From the NCBI RefSeq assembly GCF_001661675.2, contig NZ_CP019602.1, forward strand, positions 1,699,501 through 1,763,500: a stretch of DNA of 64,000 bases. Reading direction: 5' to 3'. The DNA comes from Croceicoccus marinus (GTDB lineage: Bacteria > Pseudomonadota > Alphaproteobacteria > Sphingomonadales > Sphingomonadaceae). The notes beneath the pieces were generated by a model. That model had not been told where the DNA came from. It worked only from the letters and a program-made list of their open reading frames with translations, and did not search any database. The stretch's first letter is position 1; every line of letters starts with the position of its first letter. Positions 47,987-55,074 of the stretch are shown one piece after another. Both the position numbers and the translations under genes were made by a program.

Positions 47987-48988
47987 TCAGCTATAGCGAT
48001 AGGGATAGGTATCGATGGTCGTCATGCTGCGCGTCTGGTTGCACAGGAAGACGGTGCCGGTGAAATAGATGCCCGGCTCGGTCACCGTCTTCGCGAATTC
48101 GAACGTGTCGCGAAGTTGCTGCACCGACATTTGGACGGGCGCCTCGTTCGGCTGCCAGGTCAGGCCATAGGGGTAATCCTGATCGTCCTTGCTGATCTCG
48201 ACATGGCAGCCCATCACGTGGCTCACCGGATGCGTGTCGACGAAATCGATCAGCCGCTGCATGCTTGCCAGCCACGGCTCCCAGAAGCTGATGTAGCAGC
48301 GCCCGCGATAGAACATGTCGCCGGTGTACAGGATCTGCGTATAGCTGTCGTAATAGGCGAATTCGGAAATCACGTGGCCGGGCGATCCCCAGATCAGGAT
48401 CTCTCGCCCGCCCAGGTCCAGCGCAACCCGCTCTTCGGGAAAATTGGTCATGCCCCAGAAGCCGACCATCTCCTCATGCGTCAGCCCCATGTACCGCGTG
48501 TTGGGCCGGTCTGCGAACTGGTTCACCGCCGCATAATGGTCGGCATGCAGATGGCTGAACGCGACCAGCAGTTCCATGCGCTGCGGGTTCTTGCCATTGC
48601 GCTCGCACCATGCGTCGATGGTGGCATCGACGACACCGCGCAGGTCGCAGTCGTTGCGAAGCTGCACATAGCCTTCGTCCAGCAGCAGAATCCGGTCGTT
48701 CCCGAAATACAGCGGGGCGAAGGGAGCCTCGTAGCTATAGGCCTTGTTCTGGCGCAGGATGGCGGTGTGGTCGTTGTACCAGTGCACCTGCCAGGGCGGG
48801 TCGGTGTTATCCATGCAGGATTCCGACCCGCAGATCCATCTGTCGGGAAAGCCGCCCGGGGCGGGCAGGTTGCTGGTGAAATCGATCGGCGGGCCATTGC
48901 CGGCCAGCGACTGGGCATAGGCCACGCCCGCCCCCGACAGGGGAAGCGCGGCGGCGGCATTGCAGGCAAGAAATATGCGTCGGTCCAT
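47987..48988 (-). CDS. Exported metallo-beta-lactamase-fold hydrolase
   Basis: 333 aa with a twin-arginine-like signal (MDRRIFLACNAAAALPLSG, cleavage near AYAQ). The zinc motif HLHADH (His146, His148, Asp150, His151) is intact, followed by GSPGHVISEF and LYTGDMFY. A four-cysteine region near the N-terminus (WICGSESC) may bind metal or form a disulfide. The reaction is unknown; MBL hydrolases cleave esters, amides, lactones or sulfate esters. It is a paralog of the gene 17 bases upstream and lies in the same operon. Confidence 0.85.
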   Translation of the reverse strand: MDRRIFLACNAAAALPLSGAGVAYAQSLAGNGPPIDFTSNLPAPGGFPDRWICGSESCMDNTDPPWQVHWYNDHTAILRQNKAYSYEAPFAPLYFGNDRILLLDEGYVQLRNDCDLRGVVDATIDAWCERNGKNPQRMELLVAFSHLHADHYAAVNQFADRPNTRYMGLTHEEMVGFWGMTNFPEERVALDLGGREILIWGSPGHVISEFAYYDSYTQILYTGDMFYRGRCYISFWEPWLASMQRLIDFVDTHPVSHVMGCHVEISKDDQDYPYGLTWQPNEAPVQMSVQQLRDTFEFAKTVTEPGIYFTGTVFLCNQTRSMTTIDTYPYRYS

Positions 48989-49005
48989 GGCTTGTGTCCC
49001 CTCGA

Positions 49006-50094
49006 TCAGAACGGATGCGGCGGGCGGATCTTCGGCACGTCGGCGGGCCACACATCGGTCCGCTGGTCCGGACTGACGCCGTTGAGCAGGATGAAATCAG
49101 GGCGGATGAGCATCAGATCCCTGCCCTGCACCTCGCGCGCATATTGCAACGCGTCGTCGATCAGGGCCGGCTCCATCTCCAGCACCCGCTCATAAGGCTT
49201 GTAGTTGCGGAAACGCGGATAGGCCTGACCCGGCACGAACATCATGTCGATATGGCCGCCCATCACATATTTGACGGGATTGGCATCGGCAAAGGCCTTC
49301 AGCCTTTCCAGCGAAGCGACGAAGTCGCGATCGTTCCCGATATTGATCTTGCCGGGAAACAGCAGGTCGCCGGTGAACAGGAAATCGCAATAGGGATCGT
49401 AGAAGCTGATCCCGTCCTTGTGCGTGCCGGGGGTCGGGATCACCCGGATCACCCGGTCGCCCAGATCGATGCTTCCCGTCCCGTTCGGCCAGTCGCCCAG
49501 CAGTCCGTGGAATTCCTTCATCGCGGCCAGCGGGGTGGGCGCGATCACGGTGTCGGGGCGTCCGGCGAATTGCGCCAACCCCTTCGTCTGCGCATGATCC
49601 TCGCCCGAAGTCATGACCAGCGTCAGCGGAACGCGGGTCCGCCCCCTCGCCTTTGCCCAGCGGGCGACGATCGCGTCCACCGTTTCGCGCAGCGGGTAGT
49701 GCGCGGGATTGGCGGTCGCGCCATTGTCGATCAGCAGCGCACCCTTGTTGCCGAACAGCAAATAGGTGAATGGTGCTTCCCAGTGCACGCAGACGTTCTG
49801 GCGCAGGATGAAGCTGTCCTCGTTATATTGCATCACCTGCACGCGCGGATCGGTGTTCTTCGCCGCCACGTTCGAGCCACAGGTCCAGCGGAACGCGATA
49901 TTGCCCGGCGCGGGGCCATCGCTGGCATAGTCGTGGATCACGGGTGCGGCGGGGTGCAGCGGGACCGCGCTATCGGTGTGACGCACGCCCGGTCGGTTGT
50001 AATCCTGCTCCGGATTACCGTTCGGATAGCTGCGGGAAGTGGCCGATTGCGGATTGCCGGACAGCTCCGGCCTGTATGTCTGACGTTGCGGCAT
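49006..50094 (-). CDS. MBL-fold protein with degenerate metal site
   Basis: 362 aa paralog of its downstream neighbour (shared TCGSN/ICGSE, ILRQN, EAPF, FGN). The HxHxDH motif is replaced by TSGEDHAQ, so both His of the HxH are lost, while later elements remain (PTPGTHKDGISFYDPY, LFTGDLLF, GGHID). No signal peptide is seen from ATG 50094; earlier starts only add low-complexity sequence. It may be a non-catalytic partner or use a different metal set. It is first in the MBL-propeller operon, divergent from the ABC transporter. Confidence 0.78.
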   Translation of the reverse strand: MPQRQTYRPELSGNPQSATSRSYPNGNPEQDYNRPGVRHTDSAVPLHPAAPVIHDYASDGPAPGNIAFRWTCGSNVAAKNTDPRVQVMQYNEDSFILRQNVCVHWEAPFTYLLFGNKGALLIDNGATANPAHYPLRETVDAIVARWAKARGRTRVPLTLVMTSGEDHAQTKGLAQFAGRPDTVIAPTPLAAMKEFHGLLGDWPNGTGSIDLGDRVIRVIPTPGTHKDGISFYDPYCDFLFTGDLLFPGKINIGNDRDFVASLERLKAFADANPVKYVMGGHIDMMFVPGQAYPRFRNYKPYERVLEMEPALIDDALQYAREVQGRDLMLIRPDFILLNGVSPDQRTDVWPADVPKIRPPHPF

Positions 50095-50207
50095 CGCACT
50101 CCCCCGATATGCTGCCCGCGGGCAGCCATGAACGATAGCCTTGATGCACGCCCTCCCAGACGCCGCGCCCAACGCCCGTCCCGCGGGATCCGGGGCGCGT
50201 GGCGATC

Positions 50208-50235
50208 ATCCTACGGATATTACAAAACATATCAA
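50208..50235 (-). promoter_or_regulatory. Promoter of the MBL operon
   Basis: Minus strand: -35 TTGATA (50235-50230), 16-base spacer, -10 TAGGAT (50213-50208), with a leader of about 110 bases to ATG 50094. The -35 and spacer coincide with the dyad operator. Same layout as the hydroxylase promoter at 46751-46778. Confidence 0.5.
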
Positions 50236-50243
50236 CAGTAATA
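50218..50243. promoter_or_regulatory. Predicted operator, perfect dyad TATTAC-N14-GTAATA
   Basis: TATTAC (50218-50223) and GTAATA (50238-50243) form a perfect inverted repeat with 14 bases between. It lies in the AT-rich divergent gap between the MBL operon and the transporter operon. The layout recalls the E. coli NikR site GTATGA-N16-TCATAC. A plus-strand promoter for the transporter (ATTACA, 17 bases, TAATTT) would also overlap it. No guanidine riboswitch (ykkC) pattern is seen in this leader. Confidence 0.6.
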
Positions 50244-50303
50244 ATTTTGCATGGACAAGCGCCGCAATTCAGACAATGCTGCATCCGCGAAAGGAGACGA
50301 ATC

Positions 50304-51389
50304 ATGCTCACGGGGGTCCGCAACGCGGGGAAAATTGCACTGATGTTCTGCGCGATGCTGATCGCATCGTGCTCGTCTTCGGAAGGCGAGGCACCCGAGC
50401 CGCGCACCGAATTCGACATCGGCTGGTCGATCTATGCCGGATGGATGCCTTGGCCTTATGCGCAGCAGGCCGGCATCGTCGACAAATGGGCCGACAAATA
50501 CGGCCTCGAGATCAATTTCGTGCAGGTCAACGACTACGTCGAGTCGGTGAACCAGTACACCGCCGGCAAGCTCGACGGCGTCACCGTCGCCAACATGGAC
50601 GCGCTGACCATTCCCGCCGCGGGCGGCAAGGATACCAGCGCGATCATCCTGGGCGACTATTCCAACGGCAATGACGGCATCCTGCTCAAGGGATCGAACA
50701 ACCTGGCCGACATCAGGGGCCGCGACGTCAACCTGGTCGAGCTTTCGGTATCCCACTATCTGCTGGCGCGCGGACTGGAAGAGGCGGGCATGCCGCTGAC
50801 CGCGGTCAACACCATGAACACCGCGGACGCGGACATCGCGGGCGCCTTTACCTCGGACGAGGTTACCGCCGCGGTTGCGTGGAACCCGCAGCTTGCCACG
50901 ATGAAGACGGCGCCGAATGCCAACATGGTGTTCAGTTCGGCCGATATCCCGGGCGAGATCGTCGACCTGCTGGTGGTGGACACCGCCACGCTGAAGGCCA
51001 ATCCGAACCTGGGCAAGGCGCTGGCCGGCATCTGGTACGAGACGATGGCCCTGATGCAGCAGGACACGCCCGAAGGCCGGGAAGCGCGCGCCGCCATGGC
51101 CAGGCTGGCCGGCACCACGCCCGACGTGTTCGAGGATCAGCTGTCCACGACCTATCTCTATGCCGATCCTGCGGCAGCGGTCGAAGCGACCCGCTCGCCC
51201 AGCCTGGTCGAAACGATGACGCGCGTGCGCGACTTCAGCTTTGCACAGGGCTTGTTCGGACAGGGCGCGCGCTCGGCCGATGCGGTCGGCATGTCCTTTC
51301 CGGGCGGCACGGTGCTGGGCGACCCGAACAATGTCACGCTGAGGTTCGACGACAGCTACATGCAGATGGCCGCCGAAGGCGCCCTGTGA
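50304..51389 (+). CDS. ABC transporter substrate-binding lipoprotein
   Basis: 361 aa NMT1/TauA-SsuA-like periplasmic binding protein. Lipobox LIASC (Cys23), then the mature domain beginning FDIGWSIYAGWMPWPYAQQAGI, the usual start of this family. It captures the substrate for the permease and ATPase downstream. In homologous clusters the ligand is thought to be guanidine or urea-like. AAGGAG precedes ATG 50304, which excludes the longer frame from 50199. It is the first gene of the operon. Confidence 0.9.
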   Translation: MLTGVRNAGKIALMFCAMLIASCSSSEGEAPEPRTEFDIGWSIYAGWMPWPYAQQAGIVDKWADKYGLEINFVQVNDYVESVNQYTAGKLDGVTVANMDALTIPAAGGKDTSAIILGDYSNGNDGILLKGSNNLADIRGRDVNLVELSVSHYLLARGLEEAGMPLTAVNTMNTADADIAGAFTSDEVTAAVAWNPQLATMKTAPNANMVFSSADIPGEIVDLLVVDTATLKANPNLGKALAGIWYETMALMQQDTPEGREARAAMARLAGTTPDVFEDQLSTTYLYADPAAAVEATRSPSLVETMTRVRDFSFAQGLFGQGARSADAVGMSFPGGTVLGDPNNVTLRFDDSYMQMAAEGAL

Positions 51390-51450
51390 CCGGGACCGGG
51401 CTGACGGCCGCGCGCATGATGTCTGCCACGCCAATACGGGATGACCGTCG

Positions 51451-52266
51451 ATGCGCTGGGTAAATCGCCGGGTCCGGCGCGGCAATCGCCTGCTGCTGGG
51501 TGCGCTCCCGATCGTGGCACTGGTGGTGCTTTACCTCGTCGCCGCGGGGGCGCGCCACTCGGTCAATCCCAGCGACAAGATCCTGCCCCTGCCATCCGCG
51601 ATGGTCGAGGCGATGGCGTCGCTGGTGGCCGAGCCGGACCGACTGTCGGGGGATTATCTGTTCTGGGCCGATACGCTGGCCAGCCTGACGCGGCTGGGTA
51701 TCGGTCTTGCCATCTCCACCCTTTCCGCGCTGCTGGTGGGGCTGGTGCTGGGCATATTGCCGCCGGTGCGCGCCACGTTCGGCCCGCTTGTGACCGGCAT
51801 CGCGGTGATCCCGCCGATCGCGCTGCTGCCGATCCTGTTCATCGCCTTCGGGCTGGGTGAGACGGCCAAGGTAGCGCTGATCGTGGTGGGCATCGCGCCC
51901 TTCATGATCCGGGACATCGCCGCGCATATCGGCGCCCTTCCGCGCGAACAGATCATCAAGGCGCAGACGCTGGGGGCGAACAGCTGGCAGGTGATGCTGC
52001 GCGTCGCCCTGCCGCAGGCGATGCCGCGGCTGATCCAGGCGGTGCGCCTGTCGCTCGGCCCGGCATGGGTGTTCCTGATCTCGGCAGAGGCGATCGCCGC
52101 CGATGTCGGCCTTGGCTACCGCATTTTCCTCGTCCGCCGCTATCTGTCGATGGACATCATCCTGCCCTATGTGGCGTGGATCGCGCTTCTGGCGGTGGTG
52201 ATGGACATCGCCCTTACCCGGAGCAGCCGCCGGCTGTTCCCCTGGGCCCATGGAGCAGATCATTGA
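51451..52266 (+). CDS. ABC transporter permease (SsuC/TauC type)
   Basis: 271 aa with about six membrane helices. The coupling (EAA) loop that contacts the ATPase is visible as QTLGANSWQVMLRVALPQAMPRL in the second half. It imports the ligand delivered by the binding protein. The ribosome site is weak (GATG GACCGTCG), and its stop overlaps the TTG start of the ATPase gene by four bases. Confidence 0.92.
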   Translation: MRWVNRRVRRGNRLLLGALPIVALVVLYLVAAGARHSVNPSDKILPLPSAMVEAMASLVAEPDRLSGDYLFWADTLASLTRLGIGLAISTLSALLVGLVLGILPPVRATFGPLVTGIAVIPPIALLPILFIAFGLGETAKVALIVVGIAPFMIRDIAAHIGALPREQIIKAQTLGANSWQVMLRVALPQAMPRLIQAVRLSLGPAWVFLISAEAIAADVGLGYRIFLVRRYLSMDIILPYVAWIALLAVVMDIALTRSSRRLFPWAHGADH

Positions 52267-53081
52267 GCGCGCTGCTGAACCTTCGCAACATCTGGGTCGA
52301 GTACGGCGAGAAGATCGTGCTCGAAAACGTCTCCCTCGATATCGAGGAAGGCTCGTTCGTGTCGATCATCGGCCCCTCGGGCGCGGGCAAGAGCAGCCTG
52401 CTGCGCGTGATCCTGGGCCAGGAAGTGCCGACGCGCGGCTCAATCCTGCTGGACGGCGTGCCGCTGCCGGGCGAATGCGGGCCGGATCGCGGGGTGGTGT
52501 TCCAGCGCTATTCGGTGTTTCCGCATCTCTCGGCATTGCGCAACACGGTGTTCGGCCTGGAATGCAAGCAGGCGCCCTTCTCCGCCCGGCTGTTCGGCGG
52601 CCCCAGGCGCGAGGCGATGGCACAAGCCGAGGAAATGCTGGACGCCGTCGGCCTGCGCGACAGCATGCATCTCTATCCCGCGGAGATGTCGGGCGGGATG
52701 CAGCAGCGCCTCGCCATCGCGCAGGCGCTGATCAAGCGCCCCCGCATCCTGCTGCTGGACGAGCCGTTCGGCGCGCTCGATCCCGGCATCAGGGCGGACA
52801 TGCACGGGCTGATCACCCGGCTGTGGAACGAATACCAGCTGACCGTCATCATGGTCACGCATGACATCAAGGAAGCGTTCTCGCTGGGAACGCGGGTGCT
52901 GACGCTCGACAAGCGGCGGCACGATCCGCACGCGCCGCACCGCTATGGCGCGACCGCCGTCTACGACCTCGCGTTGACGCGCAAGACGCAGCCGACGGAC
53001 CCCGCGGCCACGGATCCTGTGCCCGTGGAATCTTCGGACGACCACGGCAGTATTACGATTGACACAAACAATAATAATTGA
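52263..53081 (+). CDS. ABC transporter ATP-binding protein
   Basis: 272 aa from TTG 52263 (overlap TTGA with the permease stop). Walker A GPSGAGKSS, Q-loop VFQRYSVFPHL, signature MSGGMQQRLAIAQAL, Walker B RILLLDEPFGALD and the switch VTHD are all complete. The C-terminal 40 residues are poorly conserved and end in TIDTNNNN; the underlying bases are the dyad operator before the regulator gene, which accounts for this odd tail. Energises import. Confidence 0.94.
   Translation: MSALLNLRNIWVEYGEKIVLENVSLDIEEGSFVSIIGPSGAGKSSLLRVILGQEVPTRGSILLDGVPLPGECGPDRGVVFQRYSVFPHLSALRNTVFGLECKQAPFSARLFGGPRREAMAQAEEMLDAVGLRDSMHLYPAEMSGGMQQRLAIAQALIKRPRILLLDEPFGALDPGIRADMHGLITRLWNEYQLTVIMVTHDIKEAFSLGTRVLTLDKRRHDPHAPHRYGATAVYDLALTRKTQPTDPAATDPVPVESSDDHGSITIDTNNNN
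53051..53076. promoter_or_regulatory. Predicted operator, dyad TATTAC-N14-ATAATA
   Basis: TATTAC (53051-53056), 14 bases, ATAATA (53071-53076), one mismatch to symmetry, followed by ATTGAG. It overlaps the last codons of the ATPase gene and ends 18 bases before the regulator start. TTGACA lies inside it, but no matching -10 follows, so it is more likely an operator or internal control point than a full promoter. Confidence 0.5.
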
Positions 53082-53093
53082 GAGACCGTTCGC

Positions 53094-53603
53094 ATGAGTT
53101 CAGAGCCCACCAATCTCGCCCGCCTGAGCATGAGCCTTCCGGCCGAACTGTTCCGCCAGCTGGACATGATGGTCGAGGAACGCGGACTGCCCTCACGCTC
53201 GCAATTGATCGCCGAACTGATCCGCCACGCACTGGCCGAGCATGAGGCGCGCGTCCGCCCCGACGACATGCTCGCGGGCACGGTGACGCTCGTCTATCGC
53301 GGCAATCGCGGCAAGGCGCGCCAGCAATTGTCCGAGACGCAGGCCGATTACCTGAAAGAGGTGATCTCCTCGCAGCATGTCTTCCTGGAAGACGACCAGT
53401 CGATGGAAGTGCTGCTGGTGCAGGGCCCCGCCAACAGGCTTGAGGAACTGTGCGACGCGCTGCGCGGCATTCGCGGCGTGAACCAGCTGCAACTTGTCAC
53501 CACCACCGCCCTGCTGCCGCCCCTGCACGAGCTGGAGGGCCAAGGCGAAGCGCCCGCGAAGGGCGCGGCCAAGGGCGCTGCGAAGAAGAGGGAATCCGCA
53601 TGA
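53094..53603 (+). CDS. NikR-like ribbon-helix-helix regulator lacking nickel ligands
   Basis: 169 aa. The N-terminal ribbon-helix-helix (LARLSMSLPAELFRQLDMMV-EERGLPSRSQLIAELIRHAL) and ACT-like ligand domain align without gaps to E. coli NikR from the TQ motif on. At the four nickel ligands (His76, His87, His89, Cys95 in E. coli) this protein has Ala84, His95, Phe97 and Ser103, so three are lost. The C-terminus adds a lysine/alanine-rich tail (APAKGAAKGAAKKRE). It lies inside the guanidine operon, with its ATGA overlap to the next gene, and probably binds the TATTAC-N14-GTAATA sites. The effector is unknown; guanidine or a pathway intermediate is a reasonable guess. Confidence 0.85.
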   Translation: MSSEPTNLARLSMSLPAELFRQLDMMVEERGLPSRSQLIAELIRHALAEHEARVRPDDMLAGTVTLVYRGNRGKARQQLSETQADYLKEVISSQHVFLEDDQSMEVLLVQGPANRLEELCDALRGIRGVNQLQLVTTTALLPPLHELEGQGEAPAKGAAKGAAKKRESA

Positions 53604-54424
53604 CGACCAATCTTGCCGATCCGATGGCGGCGCGCGACCATGCCCGCGCCATGGCTGGCACCAGGGCCGACGCCATGCCGGTACTTCCCCCCGCGGCGGA
53701 CGATCTGCCCGAAGGCGTGTCGGCGAACGATCTGGTGTGGGAAGAAATGATCGCGGCGGGCGGCTATGCCACGCGCCGCCTGTCGCGCGGATCGCGGCTG
53801 CGGCTGATCGACCTGGAGGGTGACGCCTGCGCCTCGCTGCTGATCTATAACGCCGACATGCCGACCGAACGGCTGAACGTCGCCGACACGGTCAAGGTCC
53901 AGTGGAACGCCTATCTGGGCGAAAACAAGCTGCTGCTGTCCGACATGGGCCGCGTGCTGATGAGCATCCTGTACGACGAAGCAGGCACGCATGACACGTT
54001 CTGCGGCACCTCGAACGCCGCCACGAACGAGGCGAAATATGGCGAGGGGCGCAACAGCGGGGCCTTTCCCAACGGGCGTGACCGGTTCCTGCTGGGTTCG
54101 GCCAAGCACGGGCTGCAGCGCCGCGACGTCCACCCCTGCGTCAACCTGTTCAAGGGCACGCGGATCGAGAAGGATGGCACCATCACCCCGCAAATCGGCC
54201 CGTTCGATTCTGGACGCAGCATGATCCTGCGCGCCGAGATGGACGTCATCGTCGTGATCGCCAATTGCCCTCACGTGATGGACCCGCGCGATGAATATGC
54301 CGTCACCCGCCTGCGCGCCACCGCATGGCGCGGGCCGGTCACACCGCAAGACGATGCCGCACGCAACGCCTCGCCCGAGGGGCTGCGCGCGTTCGAGAAT
54401 GTCGAAGACTACTACCGCCGCTGA
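53600..54424 (+). CDS. DUF1989 / urea amidolyase-associated protein 1 (carboxyguanidine deiminase subunit)
   Basis: 274 aa UAAP1-type DUF1989 protein. With its partner it forms the deiminase that turns carboxyguanidine into allophanate and ammonia in characterised guanidine operons. Conserved blocks seen: RLSRGSRLRLIDLEGDACASLLIYN, HDTFCGTSN with a Cys, RRDVHPCVNLFKGTRI with His and Cys, and ILRAEMDVIVVIANCPHVMDPR. Cys/His placement fits a metal site. The start ATG overlaps the regulator stop (ATGA). It is homologous to the next gene. Confidence 0.88.
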   Translation: MTTNLADPMAARDHARAMAGTRADAMPVLPPAADDLPEGVSANDLVWEEMIAAGGYATRRLSRGSRLRLIDLEGDACASLLIYNADMPTERLNVADTVKVQWNAYLGENKLLLSDMGRVLMSILYDEAGTHDTFCGTSNAATNEAKYGEGRNSGAFPNGRDRFLLGSAKHGLQRRDVHPCVNLFKGTRIEKDGTITPQIGPFDSGRSMILRAEMDVIVVIANCPHVMDPRDEYAVTRLRATAWRGPVTPQDDAARNASPEGLRAFENVEDYYRR

Positions 54425-54438
54425 GAAAGGGCCGACAC

Positions 54439-55074
54439 ATGACCACAGATCCGGCCATCACCGGCCTTTCCGGCACCATCATTCATGATGAGATCGTGCC
54501 CGCGCGCGCACCCTGGCTGCACCACGTCGCCAAGGGGCAGACCCTGCGCGTCGTTGATGTCGAGGGCAACCAGGCGGTCGATTTCCTGATCTATTCCGCC
54601 GCCGACGACGTCGAGCGTTACAGCGCGCAGGACACGGTCGCGGCGCAGGGGAACCTGTTCCTCAAGACCGGATCGGTGCTTCTCTCGAACGAGGGGCGGC
54701 CGATGATGACCATCACCGATACCTCGGTCGAATATCACGACACCATCGGCGGCGCCTGTTCGTGCGAGTCCAACACGCTGCGTTACGGACATCACACCAA
54801 GGCGCAGCACGCCTGTGTCGAGAATTTCCTCGAGGCCAACCTCACCGAAGGCCGGGGCAAGCGAGACATGGTGCCCAACATCAATTTCTTCATGAACGTG
54901 CCGGTCGAGGAAGACGGGTCGCTGGGCATCGTCGACGGCATTTCCGCCCCCGGCCTGACCGTCGACCTGCGCGCAGAGATGGACGTGATCGTGGTCGTGT
55001 CGAACTGCCCGCAGATCAACAACCCCTGCAACGCCTTCAATCCCACCCCTGTCCGGATGATTGTGACCGCATGA
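54439..55074 (+). CDS. DUF1989 / urea amidolyase-associated protein 2 (carboxyguanidine deiminase subunit)
   Basis: 211 aa UAAP2-type DUF1989 protein, partner of the preceding gene. Shared blocks: LRVVDVEGNQAVDFLIYSA, GGACSCESNTLRYG (two Cys), ACVENFLEAN, DMVPNINFFMNVPV, and LRAEMDVIVVVSNCPQINNPCNAFNPTPVR. The heteromeric pair is a known hallmark separating guanidine from urea pathways. AAAGGG precedes the ATG, and the stop overlaps the carboxylase start (ATGA). Confidence 0.88.
   Translation: MTTDPAITGLSGTIIHDEIVPARAPWLHHVAKGQTLRVVDVEGNQAVDFLIYSAADDVERYSAQDTVAAQGNLFLKTGSVLLSNEGRPMMTITDTSVEYHDTIGGACSCESNTLRYGHHTKAQHACVENFLEANLTEGRGKRDMVPNINFFMNVPVEEDGSLGIVDGISAPGLTVDLRAEMDVIVVVSNCPQINNPCNAFNPTPVRMIVTA

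Noticed and set aside
50095..50303. ykkC guanidine riboswitch
   Set aside because: The leader lacks the conserved guanidine-I segments; only a protein-type dyad is visible.
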